NCBI RefSeq assembly: GCF_002105535.1
Contig: NZ_CP015848.1
Location: 3,824,926 to 3,888,925 of the forward strand
Source: Magnetospirillum sp. ME-1
GTDB taxonomy: Bacteria > Pseudomonadota > Alphaproteobacteria > Rhodospirillales > Magnetospirillaceae
Length of the DNA: 64,000 nt
Direction: 5' to 3'
Shown: positions 25,188-32,317 of the stretch, piece after piece
Numbering within the stretch: position 1 is the stretch's first letter
Layout: every line of letters begins with the position of its first letter
Notes under the pieces: model-generated
Database searches by the model: none
Seen by the model: the letters and a program-made list of their open reading frames with translations, nothing else
What the model was told of the DNA's origin: nothing
Translations under genes and position numbers: made by a program

Positions 25188-26867
25188 TCAGTCCTCGGAT
25201 TCGGAATCCGTGTCGCCGTCGGCGCTGGCCTTGCTGCTCTTGACGGGCAGGGGCACGGCGGCGGCGATGAAGTCCGGCATGTGGTCGCCGAAGCCGATCA
25301 CCCCGTCGGGGTGCAGCATCTCGCCGATGCCCAGCTCGTCGATGCGGCCACGGCGGCGTCCACCGCGATCGTCGCGGCGGCCTTCGTCCCGGTTGCGCCC
25401 ACCCCGGCGGGGTTCGTCGCGGCGGGATTCGTCACGGTCGCGACCGCGTCCACGCGGGCGTTCGGCGCGTTCCGGCCGCTCGGCCCGTTCCTCGCGCGGC
25501 TGCTCGCCGACTTCAGCCGGGGCGGCCTCGACCGCTTCGGCCTCGGGGGCGGGGGATTCGTCGCGGCGGGGGCGGCGCTCGCGCCGGGGCTTGGCCTCGT
25601 CGCGGCCTTCGTCCTTGGTGCGCGAGGGACGCTTGCCGTCCTTGGGGGCGCCACGGCCGCCACGGCCCTTGCGCGCCGTCATGTCCAGCTCCAGGGCGGG
25701 GACGCCCTCGACCTCGATGCGGGGAATGGCCTGGCCGATCAGCGTCTCGATGGCGCCGACGAAGCGGCCGTCATCGGGGCTGGCGATGGTGAAGGCGTGG
25801 CCTTCCATGCCGGCGCGCCCCGTCCGGCCGATACGGTGGACGTAATCCTCGGCGTGGATGGGCACGTCGAAATTGAATACGTGGCTGACCGCCGAGATGT
25901 CGATGCCGCGGGCGGCCACGTCGGAGCAGACCATCAGCCGGGCTTCGCCCTTCTTGAACTTCTCCAGCGTCTCGCCCCGCGCACTCTGCGCCATGTCGCC
26001 ATGCAGCTGCACCACGTCGAAGCCGTGCTTCTTCAAGCTGCGGTACAGCACGTCCACGTCGCGCTTGCGGTTGCAGAAGATGAAGGCGTTCTTGACGTTC
26101 TCGATGCGGATCAGGTGGCGCAGCGTCTCGCGCTTGTCGATCTCCTCGACCACGGCCATGGCCTGGACCACGGTGGTGGCGGTGGTCCCGCGCGAGACGG
26201 TGATTTCCTTGGGGTTCATCAGGAAGGCGTCGGCCAGGCGGCGGATCTCGGGGCCCATGGTGGCCGAGAAGAACAGGGTCTGCCTGATCTTGGGCAGCAG
26301 GCCGACGATCTTCTCCACGTCGGGGATGAAGCCCATGTCCAGCATGCGGTCGGCTTCGTCGATGACCAGCACCTTGACGTCGTTCAGCAGGATGCGGCCG
26401 CGCTCGAACATGTCGAGCAGGCGGCCCGGCGTGGCGATCAGCACGTCGACGCCGCGGTCCAGCAGGGCCACCTGGTCGCTCATGGACTCGCCGCCGATGA
26501 TCAGCGCCTTCTTGAGCGGATGGTGCTTGCCGTACTTGTCGAAATTCTCCGCCACCTGGGCGGCCAGTTCCCGGGTGGGTGCCAGGATCAGCGAGCGGGG
26601 CATGCGCGCCTTGGCGCGGCCGGCCGCCAGGATCTCGATCATGGGCAGCGTGAAGGACGCCGTCTTGCCGGTGCCGGTCTGGGCGCAGCCCAGCACGTCG
26701 CGGCCCATGAGCACCACAGGGATCGCCTGGGCCTGGATGGGGGTGGGGTGCGTGTACCCCGATTCAGCGAGCGCCTTCAGAATCTCCGGCCCGAGGCCGA
26801 GGTCTTCGAAGGTGGTCGTGGCGGTTTCCGGGCCGTCTTCGCGGCCGATGTCTTGATGGGTCGTCAT
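25188..26867 (-). CDS. DEAD-box ATP-dependent RNA helicase (RhlE-like)
   Basis: 559-residue helicase. Motifs in order: FEDLGLGPEIL and the Q motif (PTPIQAQAIP), I AQTGTGKT, Ia APTRELAAQ, Ib TPGR, II DEADRMLD, III SATMG, IV IFCNRKRDVD, V ARGIDI, VI HRIGRTGRAG. The C-terminal 160 residues are low-complexity, rich in Arg, Asp, Glu and Gly, which suits RNA binding and ribosome or cold-response roles. It is divergent from the isochorismatase-like gene. Confidence 0.95.
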   Translation of the reverse strand: MTTHQDIGREDGPETATTTFEDLGLGPEILKALAESGYTHPTPIQAQAIPVVLMGRDVLGCAQTGTGKTASFTLPMIEILAAGRAKARMPRSLILAPTRELAAQVAENFDKYGKHHPLKKALIIGGESMSDQVALLDRGVDVLIATPGRLLDMFERGRILLNDVKVLVIDEADRMLDMGFIPDVEKIVGLLPKIRQTLFFSATMGPEIRRLADAFLMNPKEITVSRGTTATTVVQAMAVVEEIDKRETLRHLIRIENVKNAFIFCNRKRDVDVLYRSLKKHGFDVVQLHGDMAQSARGETLEKFKKGEARLMVCSDVAARGIDISAVSHVFNFDVPIHAEDYVHRIGRTGRAGMEGHAFTIASPDDGRFVGAIETLIGQAIPRIEVEGVPALELDMTARKGRGGRGAPKDGKRPSRTKDEGRDEAKPRRERRPRRDESPAPEAEAVEAAPAEVGEQPREERAERPERAERPRGRGRDRDESRRDEPRRGGRNRDEGRRDDRGGRRRGRIDELGIGEMLHPDGVIGFGDHMPDFIAAAVPLPVKSSKASADGDTDSESED

Positions 26868-26987
26868 GTGGGGCCGGATAATTATGGTTTCCCGGTATTA
26901 AGTCAATGACGGAACACGGTTTCCCCATTGTATCGCCCATTGCGGCGGGATTACGCTTGGTCGCCGAGCCCAAGGAGAGCCGCCGCC

Positions 26988-27530
26988 ATGCTGATCGATG
27001 CCCAACGTTCCAGCCTGCTGATCATCGACGTGCAGCAGGGATTGGCGCCGGTGATGAGCGATCCCCGGCGGGTTTACCGCGGCTGTACCCTGCTGTTGCG
27101 CGCCGCCGCCCGCCTCGGCCTGCCGGTGGTGATCACCGAGCAGTACCCCAAGGGCCTGGGCCATACCGTCGGCGAGTTGATGGAGCACGCGCCCCAGGAC
27201 GCGGTGATGGAGAAGCTGCACTTTTCCTGTGCCGCCGACCCGGCCATCCTGGCCCGTCTGCGCGAGACGGAGCGCGAGCAGGTGGTGATCGCCGGCATCG
27301 AATCCCATGTCTGCGTGCTGCAAAGTGCGCTGGGACTTCTGGAATCCGGCTTCCGGCCGGTGGTGGTGGCCGATGCCTGCGCGTCGCGCGACCCCGCCAA
27401 CTTCCAGGCGGCCATGTCGCGGCTGGCCGATAACGGCGTGGAGATCGTCACCGTCGAGATGGTGATCTTCGAGTGGCTGCACGTGGCCGGCACGCCGGAA
27501 TTCAAGGAGCTTTCCGCCCTGATCAAATGA
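26988..27530 (+). CDS. isochorismatase-like cysteine hydrolase
   Basis: 180-residue protein. The fold is shown by SSLLIIDVQQGLAPVMSD (catalytic Asp), PVVITEQYPKGLGHTV (with the basic residue in place) and VVIAGIESHVCVLQSALGLLESG, where the Cys is the nucleophile. This resembles the YcaC-type subgroup. Substrate is not evident. The start follows AGGAGA by eight bases. It stands alone; the ornithine decarboxylase leader starts about 130 bases downstream. Confidence 0.87.
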   Translation: MLIDAQRSSLLIIDVQQGLAPVMSDPRRVYRGCTLLLRAAARLGLPVVITEQYPKGLGHTVGELMEHAPQDAVMEKLHFSCAADPAILARLRETEREQVVIAGIESHVCVLQSALGLLESGFRPVVVADACASRDPANFQAAMSRLADNGVEIVTVEMVIFEWLHVAGTPEFKELSALIK

Positions 27531-27659
27531 TGGTGGGAGGGCCGGGCCCCGCTCCCCTATTCCAAGGGCTAAGGACTTGAAATATCAGGGGTGAACCCCG
27601 CGTCGGGCCAAAATCTTTTCATCAGGGATATTTTTCCCTTTCCATCGCCTGAAAACGGC

Positions 27660-28031
27660 GTATATAGCGGCTTCAGGTGAGACGTACAGCGCACGTGCCT
27701 CTGGCCCCATGCGGGTTTAAGTAACGACGTCCAAGGCGTCTTCTGGGTGCAGGCGGGGTGTAAAGCCCCCGGTGCTTGGAGGAAGTAGCTATGAACGTGG
27801 TGGCTCGGCAGTCGCTGTCGATGAACTCCAATCCTCTCTTCGCGAACGGGTTCCGTCCCCGGCAGGCCTGGGCCTTGCTGTGGGTCGACGTGCGAAGTAC
27901 CTCCCGGCGGATCTGACGGCTTCCCGAATTGCCGTCAAATGACCGTCGTCCCGCCGTTTGAGTGCGGTGGGCCGGACAGAGAGAGTTTTCGGGCCCTTTC
28001 ATGGCCCGGCCTGTTCGAAGAGGATGTCGCG
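27660..28031 (+). promoter_or_regulatory. structured leader of ornithine decarboxylase (speF RNA region)
   Basis: About 370 untranslated bases precede the decarboxylase. Alphaproteobacterial speF genes are known to have a conserved leader RNA, the Rfam speF motif, and I assign this region to it by position and features rather than by alignment. Hairpin CCAAG (27731-27735) / CTTGG (27775-27779) encloses an inner GGGG / CCCC stem. Its 3' arm runs into the Shine-Dalgarno GGAGGAAG (27778-27785) of the leader ORF. After the ORF, TGACGGC (27914-27920) pairs with GCCGTCA (27931-27937), and a nearby GACCGTC offers an alternative partner. Between 27531 and 27660 I see no gene. Confidence 0.6.
27791..27916 (+). 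CDS. 41-residue leader ORF upstream of ornithine decarboxylase
   Basis: Start ATG 27791 stands five bases after the strong Shine-Dalgarno GGAGGAAG and the frame ends at TGA 27914. The peptide starts MNVVARQSLSMNSNPLF, continues ANGFRPRQAWALLWVDV and ends RSTSRRI, so it is basic near the end (Arg-Arg-Ile-stop). The stop codon is itself the first base of a 7-bp hairpin. By analogy with SpeFL of enterobacteria, a leader peptide that stalls ribosomes in response to ornithine, this could sense ornithine or polyamines; I see no sequence similarity to SpeFL to prove it. It is too short for usual gene callers. Confidence 0.6.
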   Translation: MNVVARQSLSMNSNPLFANGFRPRQAWALLWVDVRSTSRRI

Positions 28032-29162
28032 ATGACCGCGAAGATTGCCCGTTTCCTTGAGGAAGTCCGCCCCGTCACCCCCTGCGTGGTCGTCGATCTC
28101 GACGTGGTGCGCGACAATTACCAGGGCCTGCGACGCTGGTTGCCCCTGGCCGAGGTCTATTACGCGGTCAAGGCCAACCCGGCGCCGGAAATCGTGCGCA
28201 TGCTGGTGGGCGAGGGCTCGCGCTTCGACGTGGCGTCTCGGGGCGAAATCGACCTGTGCCTGTCCAACGGCGCGCCGGCCGAGCGCATCTCGTTCGGCAA
28301 CACCATCAAGAAGCAGTCGGACATCGCCTACGCCTACGCCAAGGGCGTGCGCCTCTACGCCTTCGATTCCGAGGCCGAGTTGGAGAAGCTGGCCGAGGCC
28401 GCGCCCGGCTCGCGCGTGTTCTGCCGCATCCTGATGACCTGCGACGGCGCCGAATGGCCGCTGTCGCGCAAGTTCGGCTGCGAGACCGACATGGCCCGCG
28501 ACCTGTTGATCAAGGCCCGCGACATGGGGCTCGAGCCCTATGGCGTCTCGTTCCACGTGGGCAGCCAGCAGACCGACCTGAAGCAGTGGGACATCGCGGT
28601 GGGCAAGGCCGCCATGCTGTTCTCGGCGCTGGACGCCGCCGGCATCGAGCTGCGCATGGTCAACCTGGGCGGCGGCTTCCCGGCCCGCTACCGCAAGGAA
28701 GTGGACGGCATCGAGCGCTACGCCGAGGCCGTCATGGACGCCATGACCACCCATTTCGGCAACAACATCCCCTCCATGATCATCGAGCCCGGCCGTTCCC
28801 TGGTGGGCGACGCCGGCATTCTGGAGACCGAGGTGGTGCTGATCAGCCGCAAGGGCTATGACGACGACGTGCGCTGGGTCTATCTCGACGTGGGCAAGTT
28901 CGGCGGCCTGGCCGAGACCATGGACGAGGCCATCAAGTACCGCATCGTCACCACCCGTGACGGCGACCACACCGCCCCCGTGGTTCTGGCTGGCCCCACC
29001 TGCGATTCCGCCGACATCTTGTACGAGAAGGCCGGCTACGAGATGCCGGTCAGCCTCAAGGTGGGCGACAAGGTGCGCATTCTGTCCACCGGCGCCTACA
29101 CCACCTCGTATTCGGCGGTGAACTTCAACGGCTTCGAGCCCCTGAAGGCCTATTTCATCTAA
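28032..29162 (+). CDS. speF: ornithine/lysine decarboxylase, PLP fold type III
   Basis: 376-residue alanine-racemase-fold decarboxylase of the eukaryotic-like ODC family. The PLP lysine is in YYAVKANPAPE, the phosphate-binding Gly-rich loop is MVNLGGGFPARY, and the C-terminal active-site segment is GPTCDSADIL, with the catalytic Cys. It makes putrescine from ornithine (or cadaverine from lysine). The start ATG follows GAAGAGGATG; no better in-frame start. The long structured leader suggests feedback by the product or precursor. Confidence 0.93.
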   Translation: MTAKIARFLEEVRPVTPCVVVDLDVVRDNYQGLRRWLPLAEVYYAVKANPAPEIVRMLVGEGSRFDVASRGEIDLCLSNGAPAERISFGNTIKKQSDIAYAYAKGVRLYAFDSEAELEKLAEAAPGSRVFCRILMTCDGAEWPLSRKFGCETDMARDLLIKARDMGLEPYGVSFHVGSQQTDLKQWDIAVGKAAMLFSALDAAGIELRMVNLGGGFPARYRKEVDGIERYAEAVMDAMTTHFGNNIPSMIIEPGRSLVGDAGILETEVVLISRKGYDDDVRWVYLDVGKFGGLAETMDEAIKYRIVTTRDGDHTAPVVLAGPTCDSADILYEKAGYEMPVSLKVGDKVRILSTGAYTTSYSAVNFNGFEPLKAYFI

Positions 29163-29310
29163 TATTGGCCCCTCAAGCGCCGGGCGCGCGCCTCCGCGCG
29201 CTTGGCTACCGCGGCGTAAGCCGCGCGGCCCCTTGGGCCTAGCCCAGCCCCAACGGCATGGCCGTCGTCGCTGGGCGGGGAGCGGACCTCTCCTCGCCTA
29301 CGTTTTGATG
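29163..29310. other. GC-rich intergenic stretch with small hairpins
   Basis: No gene is seen between the decarboxylase stop and its terminator. The stretch can form several hairpins, including CAAGCGC (29174) / GCGCTTG (29198) and GCGGC-GTAA-GCCGC (29211-29224), a stable tetraloop form. It may be a 3' UTR; I cannot assign a function. Confidence 0.5.
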
Positions 29311-29345
29311 GCCCGCCCGGCAAGTTCTGCCGGGCGGGCTTTTTT
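29311..29345 (+). terminator. rho-independent terminator after speF
   Basis: Perfect 12-bp stem GCCCGCCCGGCA / TGCCGGGCGGGC with loop AGTTC followed directly by six T residues. It lies about 150 bases after the speF stop and insulates it from the flagellar gene. Confidence 0.9.
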
Positions 29346-29415
29346 GCGCCCTGGTTCCGGCAAGTCCTGCCGGTCGATGTCGGGTTAGCGCATTGATTCG
29401 CAATGAAATGGCAAG

Positions 29416-29431
29416 TGGCACTCCGCTTGCA
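29416..29431 (+). promoter_or_regulatory. sigma-54 (-24/-12) promoter of flgE-like gene
   Basis: TGGCACTCCGCTTGCA matches the RpoN consensus TGGCAC-N5-TTGCW, with GG and GC exactly ten bases apart. The predicted start is near 29443, about 30 bases before the ATG. Flagellar hook genes are RpoN-controlled in several alphaproteobacteria. Confidence 0.85.
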
Positions 29432-29473
29432 AATAACTCAGCGGATCAATGCCCGTCGTAAACGGAGGCGACG

Positions 29474-31102
29474 ATGCTGTGGGGTGCTTTTACCAACGCC
29501 AGCCAGGCGATGCAGACGATGGATTGGGCCATGGGCTCGATCTCGCAGAACATCGCCAACGTCAACACGACCGGCTACAAGGAAAAGGAAACCCTTTTCA
29601 AGACGGTGCTGTCGGAATCGCACTCGTCTCCGGTTCTGACCCAGAACTCGCCCAACAAGTCCACGGCCACCTCCGGGCTGGACATCTTCGGCGTGCGGCC
29701 GGTGGACCGCACCCTGATCACCAAGTCGGGCACCATCACCTCGTCGACCACCTGGAGCGACATGGCCATCAACGGCCGGGGGTTCTTCATCGTCTCGCCT
29801 CCCGACAGCACCGGTGCGCCCACGGGCACCAGCACCAATCTCTATACCCGGGCCGGTGAGTTCGGCCAGAGGGCGGTGAACGGCAACAACTATTTCACCA
29901 CCGCCGATGGCAACTTCCTCATGGGCTGGGCGGCCGACACCAAGGGGGTGGTCACCCCGGGAGCCCTGTCGCCGGTCTACGCCAATATCGGCCAGAAGAG
30001 CGACGGCTTCGCCACCACCAACATTCAATTGGTGGCCAACCTGCCGTCCAACGCCACCCAGACCCCGTCCGCCAAGGTCTTCACCGACACCACCAGCATC
30101 ACCGACGGCTTCGGTTCGGCCCAGGATATGACCATGACCTGGACGCGGGTGGACGGCCAGACCTGGAGCGTGGCCTTCGCCTTGCCCGCCAATCCGGCCA
30201 GCGGCAGCGTCGGCACCATCACCGGCTCGCCGGTCACCGTGACCATGGATTCCAACGGGGCCATCACCGCGCCCACCACCTCGGCGTCGGGCACCGGGTT
30301 CGCCGACCTGACCATCGACTGGTCGGCGGGTCCCACCCTGCAGACCACGGCCAGCCTGAACCTCAATTCCAACAAGCCGTCCTTCGCCAATATCGGCGAG
30401 ACCATCGCCATCTACGACAACGCCTTCAATTCCCATAACCTGACCATGACCTTCGAGCATTCGGGCAATGGCCAGTGGTACATGCGCTTCCAGCCGGTGG
30501 CGGCGGAAGGCGCCGTTTCGGCGATCACCGCCGATGGCACGACCTATACCGATTCCATTCCCATCACCTTCGACGGGGCGGGCAACATCCTCACCCCGGC
30601 CACCGCGTCCTTCACCGTCGACTGGACGGCCACGGGGGCAGGGTCGAACACGGTGAGCCTGGACATGAAGAAGCTCACCCAGTTTGCCGGTGAGACCAAC
30701 ACGAAGCTGGCCGTCAAGGTCATCGACCAGGACGGCTACGCCAGCGGCGTGATGGACAAGGTGGAAATCGCCACCGACGGCAGCGTCATGGCTCATTACG
30801 ACAACGGCGAATCCCGGCGCATCTTCCAGATTCCGGTGGCCAGCTTCGTTTCCGCCGATCAACTCGACGCCATTTCGGGGACGCTGTTCCGCGCTACCGA
30901 GCAGGCGGGCAACATGACGGTGGCCGCCATCACCGACCAGGGCAGCGGGGCAAGCATCGTCGCCTCGGCGGTCGAGACCTCCAACGTGGCGCTGGAGGAC
31001 CAGTTCACCCGGATGATCGTCACCCAGAAGGCCTATTCGGTAAATTCGAACGTCTTCAAGACCGCCGACGAGATGGTGCAGTCGGTACGCGACCTGATCT
31101 AG
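29474..31102 (+). CDS. flgE: flagellar hook protein FlgE
   Basis: 542-residue hook subunit. The N-terminal rod/hook signature is WGAFTNASQAMQTMDWAMGSISQNIANVNTTGYKE read across residues 3-38, and the C-terminal helix is ETSNVALEDQFTRMIVTQKAYSVNSNVFKTADEMVQSV; both ends form the D0 coiled coil. A Thr/Ser-rich variable middle (about 180-400) makes the outer domains and is longer than in E. coli FlgE (402 residues). It is exported by the flagellar type III apparatus without a signal peptide. The start follows GGAGG by six bases. No other flagellar gene is nearby, so it may be a secondary or relocated hook gene. Confidence 0.88.
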   Translation: MLWGAFTNASQAMQTMDWAMGSISQNIANVNTTGYKEKETLFKTVLSESHSSPVLTQNSPNKSTATSGLDIFGVRPVDRTLITKSGTITSSTTWSDMAINGRGFFIVSPPDSTGAPTGTSTNLYTRAGEFGQRAVNGNNYFTTADGNFLMGWAADTKGVVTPGALSPVYANIGQKSDGFATTNIQLVANLPSNATQTPSAKVFTDTTSITDGFGSAQDMTMTWTRVDGQTWSVAFALPANPASGSVGTITGSPVTVTMDSNGAITAPTTSASGTGFADLTIDWSAGPTLQTTASLNLNSNKPSFANIGETIAIYDNAFNSHNLTMTFEHSGNGQWYMRFQPVAAEGAVSAITADGTTYTDSIPITFDGAGNILTPATASFTVDWTATGAGSNTVSLDMKKLTQFAGETNTKLAVKVIDQDGYASGVMDKVEIATDGSVMAHYDNGESRRIFQIPVASFVSADQLDAISGTLFRATEQAGNMTVAAITDQGSGASIVASAVETSNVALEDQFTRMIVTQKAYSVNSNVFKTADEMVQSVRDLI

Positions 31103-31113
31103 CGTCCTGCCTT

Positions 31114-31138
31114 CCGAAATTCATGTCATGGATTTCGG
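31114..31138. terminator. inverted repeat between flgE and aminotransferase
   Basis: CCGAAATTCATG and CATGGATTTCGG form a 12-bp stem with one mismatch and a one-base spacer, between two convergent genes. There is no clear T run, so its role as a bidirectional terminator is tentative. Confidence 0.45.
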
Positions 31139-31162
31139 GGATGAGCAGGCCGCCACGCGAGG

Positions 31163-32317
31163 CTATTTCCGCCAGGCCTTCAGGCGTTTGGCCGCCTCGG
31201 CCATGTGTTCGGCCGAGCCGGCATAGGAAAAGCGCAGCGTCCGGTTTCCTTCCAGCGGGTCGAAATCCACGCCGGGCGTGCAGGCCACCCCGGTTTCCGC
31301 CAGCATGCGGGCGCAGAACGCCCGGCTGTCGGTGGTCAGCTCCGACACGTCGGCATAGAGGTAGAAGGCGACGTCCGACGGGGCCAGGCGGTCGAAGCCG
31401 GCTTCCGGCAGTTCCGCCAGCAGAATGTCGCGGTTGGCGCGGTAGGCGGCGACGCGGGCCTCCAATTCGTCCAGGCAGTCGAACACCGCCTCGGCCGCCA
31501 CCTGGGACAGGGTGGGCGGCGAGATGTAGAGATTCTGGGTCAGGCATTCCACCGAACGGGCCAGATCCTCGGGCAGCACCATCCAGCCCAGCCGCCAGCC
31601 GGTCATGGCGTAGTATTTCGAGAAGCTGTTGACGATGATGGCGTGCGGGGCGGCATTCAAGCCGGCGGCGGTGGCGGCGGCACGGCCATAGGTGATGCCG
31701 TGATAGATCTCGTCGGAGATCAGGCGGACCTGATGCAGTTCGCACCAGGCGGCCAGTTCCGCCACCTCGTGGGCCGACAGCATGGAGCCGGTGGGGTTGG
31801 ACGGCGACGCCACCACCACGCCGTCCAGCCGGCCTTGGATGCCGGCCAGCACCTCGGCGGTGATCTGCCAGCGGCTGCCTGGGCCCACCGGCACCAGCAC
31901 GCATTCCACCCCCAGGGCCTGGAGGATGTTGCGGTAGGCGGGATAGCCGGGTGCCGCCACCGCCACCCGGTCGCCGGCCTCGAAGGCGGCCAGGAAGGCC
32001 AGCAGGAAGCCCGCCGACGAACCGGTGGTGACGCAGATGCGCTCGGGGGCCACCGCGACGCCGTAGGCCCGCTGGTAGTGCTGGGCGATGCGTTCGCGCA
32101 AGGAATCGCGGCCCATGGCCAGGGTGTAGCCCAAAGGCTCGGCCCTGACGGCGCGGGCCGCCGCCTCCAGCACCTTGGCGGGAGCCTGACCCGAGGGCTG
32201 GCCCACCTCCAGGTGGATGATTTCGGCGCCCTGGGCCTCGCGGGCGGCGGCGGCGCGCATCACGTCCATGACGATGAAGGGGGCGATGGCGCCGCGTTGA
32301 GCGGCCTTGAAGCTCAT
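31163..32317 (-). CDS. class I/II PLP aminotransferase
   Basis: 384-residue fold-type I enzyme. Substrate-side EVGQPSGQAP, SPSNPTGSML, SDEIYHGITYG and the PLP lysine in NSFSKYYAMTGWRLGW identify an aspartate/aromatic aminotransferase-like protein; a C-terminal Arg lies in NRTLRFSYA. The donor cannot be told from sequence. The ATG overlaps the stop of the gamma-glutamyltransferase-like gene by four bases (ATGA), so they form a coupled pair, perhaps in salvage of glutathione or other gamma-glutamyl compounds. Confidence 0.9.
   Translation of the reverse strand: MSFKAAQRGAIAPFIVMDVMRAAAAREAQGAEIIHLEVGQPSGQAPAKVLEAAARAVRAEPLGYTLAMGRDSLRERIAQHYQRAYGVAVAPERICVTTGSSAGFLLAFLAAFEAGDRVAVAAPGYPAYRNILQALGVECVLVPVGPGSRWQITAEVLAGIQGRLDGVVVASPSNPTGSMLSAHEVAELAAWCELHQVRLISDEIYHGITYGRAAATAAGLNAAPHAIIVNSFSKYYAMTGWRLGWMVLPEDLARSVECLTQNLYISPPTLSQVAAEAVFDCLDELEARVAAYRANRDILLAELPEAGFDRLAPSDVAFYLYADVSELTTDSRAFCARMLAETGVACTPGVDFDPLEGNRTLRFSYAGSAEHMAEAAKRLKAWRK

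Noticed and set aside
29174-29224. Possible small RNA or tRNA after the ornithine decarboxylase gene
   Set aside because: Several hairpins are present, but there is no anticodon arm, CCA end or promoter that I can support.
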